A DNA stretch of 5,342 nt from contig JAEZYR010000013.1 of assembly GCA_023442635.1 (NCBI GenBank), forward strand, positions 1 to 5,342, in the 5' to 3' direction. A program made the translations under genes and the position numbers. Under the pieces are notes generated by a model. The model searched no databases and was not told the origin of the DNA. It saw only the letters and a list, made by a program, of their open reading frames with translations. How positions within the stretch are numbered: the stretch's first letter is position 1; each line of letters opens with the position of its first letter. Positions 1-4,232 of this stretch are shown here, in pieces. The DNA comes from Bacillota bacterium (GTDB lineage: Bacteria > Bacillota > Clostridia > Saccharofermentanales > Fastidiosipilaceae).

Positions 1-566
1 GCCTCGTCGACTTCGACTTCGGGCGCCCAACGCTCGTGTTCTTCGGGCTCGCTGACATCATGGCCATGGCGCCAATAGTGGGGGGTAAAGTGCTGGTCGC
101 GGCAGCCATAGCTGTACCAATAGCGAAAGCCGTGGCGGCGATGAGGGGGCGTAAAAGCATCCCAGACGCGGCCGTCCTTGCGCCGACCTTCTAAATAAGG
201 GAGGTCCGCTTCACGGGGGGCGTCTAGGTGCCACTTGCCAATGTAAGCGCAGTCATAACCAGCTTCGCTGAGAACGTCAGAAAGGCAACGGGTGTGTCGG
301 CCTAGGCGGATATCAAACTCAGCGGTCAAGCTGTTCGAGTTGCCAGTTACGCCATTAGACTCTGGGTACTGACCAGAGAAAAAGGCGGCGCGCCAGGGGC
401 TACAGACCGGGAAAGTTGAATAGCAGGCTTCTAGACGCAGACTCTCAGAAGCCAGGCGGTCGAGGTTGGGCGTTAAGACTGGGTCTTCTTGGCGATAGCC
501 GAGGGATCGACGGCGAAATTCATCGGGCTGAAAGATCAGGATATTGGGTTGCTTTGGACTGGACAT
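1..566 (-). CDS. Type I sulfatase, N-terminal part (runs off the left edge)
   Basis: Formylglycine-dependent sulfatases hydrolyse organic sulfate esters. Only the first 188 codons are here. The protein opens with P-N-I-L-I-F-Q-P-D-E (residues 7-16), the beta-strand carrying the first acidic metal ligands of the alkaline phosphatase/sulfatase fold. The modification motif is C55-S-P-W-R59 followed by AAFFSG, which keeps the C-x-P-x-R core needed to convert Cys to formylglycine. The usual Ser or Thr before the Arg is replaced by Trp. A second family motif, Y-I-G-K-W-H (108-113), supplies the active-site Lys and His. The start at 566 is supported by AAGGGGG at 572-578 with a 5-nt spacer. No signal peptide is visible, so the enzyme is probably cytoplasmic. 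The fragment ends near the V-D-E-A region, so about two thirds of a usual 450-550 residue protein is missing. Substrate unknown. The gene is divergent from the nucleosidase gene. Confidence 0.93.
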   Translation of the reverse strand, partial: MSSPKQPNILIFQPDEFRRRSLGYRQEDPVLTPNLDRLASESLRLEACYSTFPVCSPWRAAFFSGQYPESNGVTGNSNSLTAEFDIRLGRHTRCLSDVLSEAGYDCAYIGKWHLDAPREADLPYLEGRRKDGRVWDAFTPPHRRHGFRYWYSYGCRDQHFTPHYWRHGHDVSEPEEHERWAPEVEVDE

Positions 567-571
567 CGTTT

Positions 572-578
572 CCCCCTT
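572..578 (-). promoter_or_regulatory. Ribosome binding site of the left sulfatase
   Basis: On the minus strand AAGGGGG lies 5 nt before the ATG at 566. It is a slightly degenerate AGGAGG, and it supports this start, which places the P-N-I-L-I-F motif close to the N-terminus as is usual for sulfatases. Confidence 0.6.
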
Positions 579-609
579 GTTTGGCTGGCCGACTTTTGGC
601 CTTTTGTTC

Positions 610-618
610 TTACCATAG
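610..618 (-). promoter_or_regulatory. Possible extended -10 promoter for the left sulfatase
   Basis: The minus strand reads TGCTATGGT here: a TG-n-extended -10 with hexamer TATGGT (4 of 6 matches to TATAAT), about 45 nt before the start codon. No good -35 hexamer is visible at 16-18 bp, and that position falls at the edge of the palindromic repeat array (634-712). Weak call. Confidence 0.25.
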
Positions 619-633
619 CACACAAGCCGAAAG

Positions 634-712
634 CACGCCCTAAAGGGGCATCCCAGAGGGGCACCCCAAAGGGACACCCCAGGGGGCATCCCAGAGGGAC
701 GCCCCCTGGGGC
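634..712. repeat. 13-bp tandem palindromic GC-rich repeat array
   Basis: Successive units are CATCCCAGAGGGG (649-661), CACCCCAAAGGGA (662-674), CACCCCAGGGGG (675-686, one base short), CATCCCAGAGGGA (687-699) and CGCCCCCTGGGGC (700-712), preceded by a degenerate unit at 634-648. The consensus is close to C-A-Y-C-C-C-A-R-A-G-G-G-R. Each unit is itself an imperfect palindrome (CCC-AnA-GGG), so runs of 3-5 G and 3-5 C alternate about every 13 bp on both strands. The units abut without spacers. The array lies between the divergent start regions of the sulfatase and nucleosidase genes, upstream of the -35 of the latter. Possible roles are a multi-site protein-binding region, a structured transcript segment or a slippage-prone minisatellite. 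The sequence does not decide between these. Confidence 0.85.
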
Positions 713-718
713 AATAGA

Positions 719-739
719 TAGCCTAGCGCTGACAGGCTA
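719..739. repeat. Small inverted repeat overlapping the nucleosidase promoter
   Basis: TAGCCT (719-724) pairs with AGGCTA (734-739) around a 9-nt spacer, and AGGCTA recurs at 746-751, running into the -10 box. The right arm abuts the proposed -35 hexamer. The position suits an operator, but a 6-bp stem can arise by chance. Confidence 0.4.
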
Positions 740-755
740 GCTTATAGGCTATAAT
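729..755 (+). promoter_or_regulatory. Promoter of the Pfs/MtnN-like gene
   Basis: A perfect TATAAT -10 box lies at 750-755. The best -35 is CTGACA at 729-734 (5 of 6 matches to TTGACA). The spacer is 15 bp, shorter than the usual 17, which may make the promoter weak or activator-dependent. Transcription would start near 762 and leave a leader of about 67 nt before the ATG at 829. Confidence 0.6.
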
Positions 756-813
756 GGCCACGTTTTGGGCAGGCGCTGATCCTTAGAGAGGCATGCTTGT
801 CCCCAGACCTACC

Positions 814-820
814 GAGGAGA
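814..820 (+). promoter_or_regulatory. Ribosome binding site that sets the start of the Pfs/MtnN-like gene
   Basis: GAGGAGA lies 8 nt before the ATG at 829. The in-frame ATG at 793 has a purine-rich stretch (785-791) only 1 nt away, too close to work well. Starting at 829 also puts the catalytic Glu at residue 12, as in E. coli MtnN. Confidence 0.75.
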
Positions 821-828
821 ACTTCGAT

Positions 829-1521
829 ATGCGCATCATTATTATGGCGGCGATGGATTCTGAGATAGCCGCGATCTTGCCCCTGCTAGAAGCCATGAGC
901 GAACGGCAATATGCCAGAGCCAGCCTGTACTATGGGCAGTATCAAGGCCATGAGTTTCTCGTTGCCAATAGCGGCATCGGCACGGTCAACGCCGCCCGCC
1001 TGACCCAGCTGGCCATCGACAAGTTCTGCCCAGATGCCCTCCTGCATATTGGCATTGGTGGCGCTCTCTTGCCTGAAATGCAGTTGGGCGAAATCGTGTT
1101 GGGAGCTGAGATCTGCTACCACGATATGCAAGAAGATGTTCTTGAGGCCTATGAGCCCTACCGCAGCCGTTTTGCCAGTGATGCCACTCTGCTCGAAGCC
1201 GCCCAAGCCATGCTTGAAGAAATTCGCCAAGTCGAGCACAGGGCGCTGACTTATCGGGTGGGTGGCATTGCGACAGGCAACCACTTTGTGCAAGGCACGG
1301 CTATGCGCGATGACATCCAGGCGCGCACAGGAGCGGCCATCGTCGACATGGAGTCGGCTGCCGTGGCGCAGGTGGCTTGCCTTAACGATGTGCCTTGTCT
1401 CGTCATACGATCGGTTTCCGACTTTGCCGACGAAGGGGCGGAAGAAACCTACGAAAAGCAAGAAATCAGCAGCGCAGAACTGGCCGCCCACTTGGTGAGG
1501 GACCTTGTGTCGCGCCTATAA
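829..1521 (+). CDS. mtnN: 5'-methylthioadenosine/S-adenosylhomocysteine nucleosidase-like protein (Pfs)
   Basis: 230 residues, the usual size for MtnN/Pfs. These cytoplasmic enzymes cleave adenine from methylthioadenosine and S-adenosylhomocysteine in methionine salvage and activated-methyl recycling, upstream of LuxS where that is present. The protein starts M-R-I-I-I-M-A-A-M-D-S-E, with Glu12 matching the catalytic Glu12 of E. coli. Y-H-D stands at 97-99, V-D-M-E-S-A at 172-177 (Glu175, ribose-contacting) and R-S-V-S-D-F-A-D at 194-201 (Asp198, general acid). Two loops differ from E. coli: N-T-G-S-A-G-G is H-I-G-I-G-G-A (73-79), and S-G-D-A-F is T-G-N-H-F (149-153). A related phosphorylase-superfamily nucleosidase, such as futalosine hydrolase, is therefore not fully excluded. 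The gene is monocistronic, with its own promoter and a terminator at 1570-1597. The 793 start would add 12 unconserved residues. Confidence 0.88.
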   Translation: MRIIIMAAMDSEIAAILPLLEAMSERQYARASLYYGQYQGHEFLVANSGIGTVNAARLTQLAIDKFCPDALLHIGIGGALLPEMQLGEIVLGAEICYHDMQEDVLEAYEPYRSRFASDATLLEAAQAMLEEIRQVEHRALTYRVGGIATGNHFVQGTAMRDDIQARTGAAIVDMESAAVAQVACLNDVPCLVIRSVSDFADEGAEETYEKQEISSAELAAHLVRDLVSRL

Positions 1522-1550
1522 GGCAGACGATAGACCAGACCCAAAGCGCC

Positions 1551-1639
1551 AGGCAAAGTGCCGCAAAGCAAAGGCCGCCCAGACGAGCGGCCTTTTTGTA
1601 GTAGATTCTAGCCCTTGCTTTGCCCCTGAAACTTTGCCT
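1551..1639. repeat. Nested inverted repeat enclosing the terminator
   Basis: AGGCAAAGT (1551-1559) is the exact reverse complement of ACTTTGCCT (1631-1639). Inside it, GCAAAGCAAAGG (1563-1574) matches the reverse complement of CCCTTGCTTTGC (1612-1623) at 11 of 12 positions. The terminator hairpin sits in the middle. The arms could form an alternative long-range stem or are remnants of a larger palindrome between the convergent genes. Confidence 0.6.
1570..1597 (+). terminator. Intrinsic terminator of the Pfs/MtnN-like gene, probably shared
   Basis: AAAGGCCGC (1570-1578) pairs with GCGGCCTTT (1587-1595) around an 8-nt loop, followed by a T-run ending at 1597. It begins 48 nt after the stop codon. 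Read on the minus strand, the same stem is followed by TTTGCTTT, so it may also end transcripts from the convergent membrane-protein operon. Confidence 0.88.
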
Positions 1640-1659
1640 TTGGCTCTGGGCTTTCGCTT

Positions 1660-2403
1660 TTAGCTCCTAGAACTTCGCCGTTGGGGCAGCAAGCCAAGAC
1701 GCCAAGTGGGCGCCAAACGCAGCAGCCCATAGATGAGGCAGGCCGCCAAGAAAGCGCCCGAAGCATTGGTGAAAAGATCCTGCATCGTATCCTGCAAGGC
1801 GGCTCTCCCGACAAACGGCAGCCCCGAGGGATCGAGATAGCGCTGAGCGTTATGTTGGCTGACCTCGTCGATGGCATACTCCACAAATTCCCAGGCCACA
1901 CCGACAAATTGGCTAAAGCAAAAAGCGGCCAAGGCATCTCGAAGGGCGACGGCAGGGCTTTTGCGCTCGCCTGGCGCTAGGGATGAACCCAGCAGGCCAA
2001 AACCCAGAAGGCAGCTTAGAGCCGCCGAACAGCCGTGAAGGACCTTGTCCCAGCCAGGCAAGCGATCATAGAAGCCAAGACCGACACCCAGCGCTAGCGC
2101 GGCCAGCAAGAAGGCGTCAAAGACAAAGCAGCAAAGAGGCGGTAGGTGCAAGGCCGTATAGCGGTCGAAGAGGCGGGGCAGAAAGACGAGACAAGCGCCC
2201 AAGACATACTGCCCAGCCAGCGTCCAGGAGGCCTGAATCATGGGGCAGGCCGCAAGACTCGGCAAGGGACCTTTGGCCAAGAGACAAAGGCAAGCCCCGA
2301 GCAGAAAGAAGCCAGCTAGCACAGCAGGCCAAAGAAGGCTAGCCCCACCTGTTTGGGGGGAGAAAGCTTTGGCAGCTTGCATCTTGCTTTTCATCGTTTT
2401 CAT
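1660..2403 (-). CDS. Six-helix membrane protein, YjdF/DUF2238-like
   Basis: 247 residues. Hydrophobic segments lie near 22-43, 60-77, 88-110, 121-142, 152-175 and 207-230, suggesting six transmembrane helices. Polar residues sit at or inside helix ends: W118-D-K-x-L-H123, R155-D156, W171-E-x-x-E175, D179 and D205-T-x-x-D209-x-x-x-N213. The arrangement D-[RK]-x-L-H, then E-x-x-E, then D-T-x-x-D resembles the YjdF/DUF2238 family of unknown function. That assignment is from memory of the pattern, not a search. About ten Cys residues fall mostly in or near the helices. The start at 2403 is supported by AGGAGG (2413-2418) with a 9-nt spacer. The gene begins 28 bp after the aminopeptidase stop on the same strand, so the two are probably co-transcribed. 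The C-terminal tail is Arg/Ser-rich and probably cytoplasmic. The substrate or partner cannot be inferred. Confidence 0.85.
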   Translation of the reverse strand: MKTMKSKMQAAKAFSPQTGGASLLWPAVLAGFFLLGACLCLLAKGPLPSLAACPMIQASWTLAGQYVLGACLVFLPRLFDRYTALHLPPLCCFVFDAFLLAALALGVGLGFYDRLPGWDKVLHGCSAALSCLLGFGLLGSSLAPGERKSPAVALRDALAAFCFSQFVGVAWEFVEYAIDEVSQHNAQRYLDPSGLPFVGRAALQDTMQDLFTNASGAFLAACLIYGLLRLAPTWRLGLLPQRRSSRS

Positions 2404-2412
2404 CGCCCTATG

Positions 2413-2418
2413 CCTCCT
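2413..2418 (-). promoter_or_regulatory. Ribosome binding site of the membrane protein gene
   Basis: A perfect AGGAGG on the minus strand, 9 nt before the ATG at 2403 and within the 28-bp gap after the aminopeptidase. It implies independent translation initiation inside one transcript. Confidence 0.75.
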
Positions 2419-2426
2419 GCGCCTCT

Positions 2427-2445
2427 AGGCCTTAGCGGAAGGCCT
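2427..2445 (-). repeat. Small hairpin over the aminopeptidase stop codon
   Basis: AGGCC (2427-2431) and GGCCT (2441-2445) can pair around a 9-nt loop that contains the TAA stop (2432-2434). No T-run follows, so it is not an intrinsic terminator. It could protect the transcript or modulate downstream translation, but a 5-bp stem is weak evidence. Confidence 0.35.
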
Positions 2446-3694
2446 CAGCCCACTCACCATTGACAAAAAGCTCGTGGGTTTGGCCCTTGGCGTCTTCGGC
2501 CGTAATGCACAGATCGTCACTACCGATCATGAAGTCAACGTGCGACAGCGAGACATTGAGCCCCTTTGCGATTTTTTCCTCGTCGCTCAGATCCAAAGCG
2601 CCAGGTAGCAAGTCCGCAAAAGCACGGCCTACAGCCAGATGGCAGCTCGCGTTTTCGTCAAACAAGGTCTCATGAAAGAGCAGGCCTGATTGTTGGATCG
2701 GAGAAGACTGCGGCACCAGTGCCACTTCGCCGAGATAGGCGGCGCCTTCGTCCAAGGTCAGCATGGCCGACAGGGCCTCTTCGCCGCGCTCAGCAGACCA
2801 CTCGACAGCCCGACCAGCCTCAAAACGGATGCGGAACTGCTCGATCAGCTGGCCATTCCAAGAAAGGGGCTTCGTTGCCACCACCCAGCCTTCAGCCCGA
2901 CCGCGGAAGGGCGAGGTGAAGACCTCTTCGGTTGGCACATTGGGCGAGAAATGCTGTTGCCAGGGGGAGGGAACTTGCGTGCTTTCACCGCCGCCACCCC
3001 AGCGAACACCAGGGATGAGTTCACAGGTGAAGTGGGTGCCATTGCTTGAATGGTAGGTGAGCTTGCGCAAGTCGAGTTCGCTGAGCTGCGCAGCGCGGCG
3101 CTCGAGCGTCTGCTGATGTTTGTGCCAAGCCTGTACGGCGTGTTCAACCCCTTGCTCTAGATCGAGACCACAAGCTTTGAAGATGGCTTGCCACAAAGCT
3201 TCAGTGCCGGCTTCGGGCGACAGATCGGGGAAGACATGAGCCGCCCAGGCAGGACTGGCCGCGGCAGCGATGACCCAGACATACTGAGCGTCACAACGGT
3301 CGCGATGGGGGTGCAAAACCGCGTAGTGCTTCTGACGAATGCGGCTGAGCAAGGCTGGATCTATGCCGACCAAGGCCTCAGGATCCGCGCTGTGTACATA
3401 GAGGATCGCGCGACGGCGGTCGCAGTCTTGAGCATAGCGTGTCAAGAGCCAAGGCGCGACTTCTGAAAGGCGGTCTTCGCTCTGATGCTGATAGTGTAGG
3501 CGGTTGATGGCTTCCATGCCCCAGTCCACACGGACGGTGGCGGCCCCTGCTTTGTAGGCGGCTTCGACAAGATGCTTCACCAAGGGGGCTTGCTCGACAT
3601 CTGCCTGGATGATGAGTTCGTTGTTCTTTTGAATTTCGACAGCTGCCTGAATAAGGAAACTTGCATAATCTTGTAGGGCAAGGTTGAGATCCAT
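2432..3694 (-). CDS. M29 family metallo-aminopeptidase (AmpS/PepS/aminopeptidase T type)
   Basis: 420 residues, close to the roughly 410 of the family. These cytoplasmic two-metal enzymes remove N-terminal amino acids from peptides. Family motifs in the C-terminal half are P-T-E-E-V-F-T (254-260), G-E-V-A-L-V (322-327), T-L-F-D-E-N-A (343-349) with H352, and S-H-V-D (384-387). Relative to the S. aureus AmpS ligands as I recall them (E253, E319, H348, Y355, H381, D383), the spacing fits exactly with an offset of 4: E257, E323, H352, H385 and D387 are kept. Residue 359 is Phe (codon TTT) where Tyr is expected. The start at 3694 is fixed by AAAGGAG (3701-3707) with a 6-nt spacer. An upstream in-frame ATG at 3853 would add 53 unconserved residues. 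The gene is first in an operon with the membrane protein. Confidence 0.93.
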   Translation of the reverse strand: MDLNLALQDYASFLIQAAVEIQKNNELIIQADVEQAPLVKHLVEAAYKAGAATVRVDWGMEAINRLHYQHQSEDRLSEVAPWLLTRYAQDCDRRRAILYVHSADPEALVGIDPALLSRIRQKHYAVLHPHRDRCDAQYVWVIAAAASPAWAAHVFPDLSPEAGTEALWQAIFKACGLDLEQGVEHAVQAWHKHQQTLERRAAQLSELDLRKLTYHSSNGTHFTCELIPGVRWGGGGESTQVPSPWQQHFSPNVPTEEVFTSPFRGRAEGWVVATKPLSWNGQLIEQFRIRFEAGRAVEWSAERGEEALSAMLTLDEGAAYLGEVALVPQSSPIQQSGLLFHETLFDENASCHLAVGRAFADLLPGALDLSDEEKIAKGLNVSLSHVDFMIGSDDLCITAEDAKGQTHELFVNGEWAEAFR

Positions 3695-3700
3695 AAAAAA

Positions 3701-3707
3701 CTCCTTT
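3701..3707 (-). promoter_or_regulatory. Ribosome binding site that sets the aminopeptidase start
   Basis: AAAGGAG on the minus strand, 6 nt before the ATG at 3694. It is strong enough to prefer this start over the upstream in-frame ATG at 3853. Confidence 0.85.
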
Positions 3708-3717
3708 GTGTGAGGAT

Positions 3718-3737
3718 ATTGTATAGGCTTAAGTATA
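3718..3737 (-). promoter_or_regulatory. Candidate -10 elements for the aminopeptidase operon
   Basis: On the minus strand TATACT (complement of 3732-3737) and TACAAT (complement of 3718-3723) each match TATAAT at 5 of 6 positions. Neither has a convincing -35 at 16-18 bp. A perfect 10-bp palindrome, CGAAGCTTCG (3739-3748), lies just upstream of the first and could be a binding site. The rest of 3749-3910 shows no gene; it holds only short direct repeats such as AACGGCTG. Confidence 0.35.
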
Positions 3738-3910
3738 GCGAAGCTTCGGAAGCCCCAGGAAACGAGCTGAACGGCTGCTTTTGCGAAAAACGGCTGACAG
3801 GGAAGGGCGAATTGCAGGGGAGTTTTCGAAGGAAAGGGCGACCAGATAGGCAAAGATGGCCGTTAGTCTTGATCGCAGGGGGCGTGGCGAGATTTGGCAG
3901 CTCGCAAAAC

Positions 3911-3938
3911 AAAAGGCCCTTTCGGAACGAAAGAGCCT
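3911..3938 (-). terminator. Intrinsic terminator of the tRNA-Arg gene
   Basis: On the minus strand AGGCTCTTTCG (3938 to 3928) pairs with CGAAAGGGCCT (3924 to 3914) over 11 bp with one T-G pair and a 3-nt loop, then runs into TTTTGTTTTG. It starts 8 nt after the encoded CCA. Confidence 0.9.
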
Positions 3939-3946
3939 CATCAAAC

Positions 3947-4021
3947 TGGTGCCCCGGGCAGGAATCGAACCCGCATCAACAGCTCCGGAAACTGTTGCCT
4001 TATCCATTAGGCCACCGGGGC
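3947..4021 (-). tRNA. tRNA-Arg (anticodon CCG)
   Basis: On the minus strand the gene folds into a full cloverleaf. The acceptor GCCCCGG pairs with CCGGGGC; the D-stem is GCCT/AGGC; the anticodon stem ACAGT/GCTGT carries loop TTCCGGA, giving anticodon CCG, which reads Arg codon CGG. The variable loop is 4 nt, and the T-arm is GCGGG-TTCGAAT-CCTGC with one G-T pair. The discriminator is A (3950) and CCA is encoded (3947-3949). The body is 72 nt without CCA. The gene has its own promoter and terminator, so it is a single-gene unit. Confidence 0.97.
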
Positions 4022-4037
4022 AAACGACAGCATTGGC

Positions 4038-4066
4038 ATTATACCCAGCCAAGTGGCCAGTCGCAA
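4038..4066 (-). promoter_or_regulatory. Promoter of the tRNA-Arg gene
   Basis: On the minus strand TTGCGA (4066 to 4061, 4 of 6 matches to TTGACA) is followed by exactly 17 bp and then a perfect TATAAT (4043 to 4038). Transcription would start near 4031, about 10 nt before the mature tRNA 5' end, as expected for a tRNA gene. Confidence 0.85.
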
Positions 4067-4207
4067 GCCGCGAAAGCCTCCGCAGTAGGCCTTCGCCCTC
4101 TCGGTATCAAGCAGCCAGTCAGCTAGCGAGGAGCGCTCATTCGGCGCGCTGGCTTAGCCTCTGGTGATGGCTTGCCCTTTGGCGACAAGCCCAATCTAAA
4201 CTCGCTA

Positions 4208-4228
4208 AGTGCTGAGTGAAGAGTGCTG
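4208..4228. repeat. Triple 7-bp direct repeat after the right sulfatase
   Basis: AGTGCTG, AGTGAAG and AGTGCTG follow one another with no gap, just beyond the sulfatase stop codon at 4233-4235. The 211-bp gap 4022-4232 holds this, the tRNA promoter and a few short inverted repeats (AGCCAG at 4113-4118 with CTGGCT at 4149-4154; GGCTTG at 4169-4174 with CAAGCC at 4186-4191). None has a T-run, so no clear terminator for the sulfatase is seen. Confidence 0.5.
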
Positions 4229-4232
4229 CAAG

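Noticed and set aside
634..712. CRISPR array
   Set aside because: The 13-bp units abut directly with no unique spacers, and no cas genes are present.
489..740. 83-codon plus-strand frame with repeated G-T-P-K-G / G-H-P-R-G peptides
   Set aside because: It is a translation of the 13-bp DNA repeat and the antisense of the sulfatase start, with no ribosome site.
793..828. 12-residue extension of the nucleosidase from the ATG at 793
   Set aside because: The ribosome site is too close to 793, while 814-820 serves 829 well, and the 829 start places the catalytic Glu at residue 12.
756..828. SAM or SAH riboswitch in the nucleosidase leader
   Set aside because: The roughly 67-nt leader shows no recognisable riboswitch core and no terminator before the ATG.
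886..1491. 201-codon open frame on the minus strand, antisense to the nucleosidase gene
   Set aside because: It lies wholly inside a well-supported gene, has no recognisable motifs or good ribosome site, and is a by-product of codon bias in GC-rich sequence.
1681..2342. Two plus-strand open frames opposite the membrane protein
   Set aside because: Low-complexity, Arg/Gln/Ser-rich translations with no initiation signals. The minus-strand frame has a clear transmembrane pattern and an AGGAGG site.
3695..3853. 53-residue N-terminal extension of the aminopeptidase from the ATG at 3853
   Set aside because: The strong AAAGGAG site at 3701-3707 is ideally placed for 3694, and family proteins begin at that point.
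3710..4167. Open frames on both strands across the tRNA-Arg gene, with peptides such as PRAGIEP on the plus strand
   Set aside because: These are the well-known spurious translations of tRNA genes. The cloverleaf, promoter and terminator explain the region.
3947..4232. Integration site of a mobile element at tRNA-Arg
   Set aside because: No second copy of the tRNA 3' end, no integrase and no insertion-sequence ends are seen in the window.
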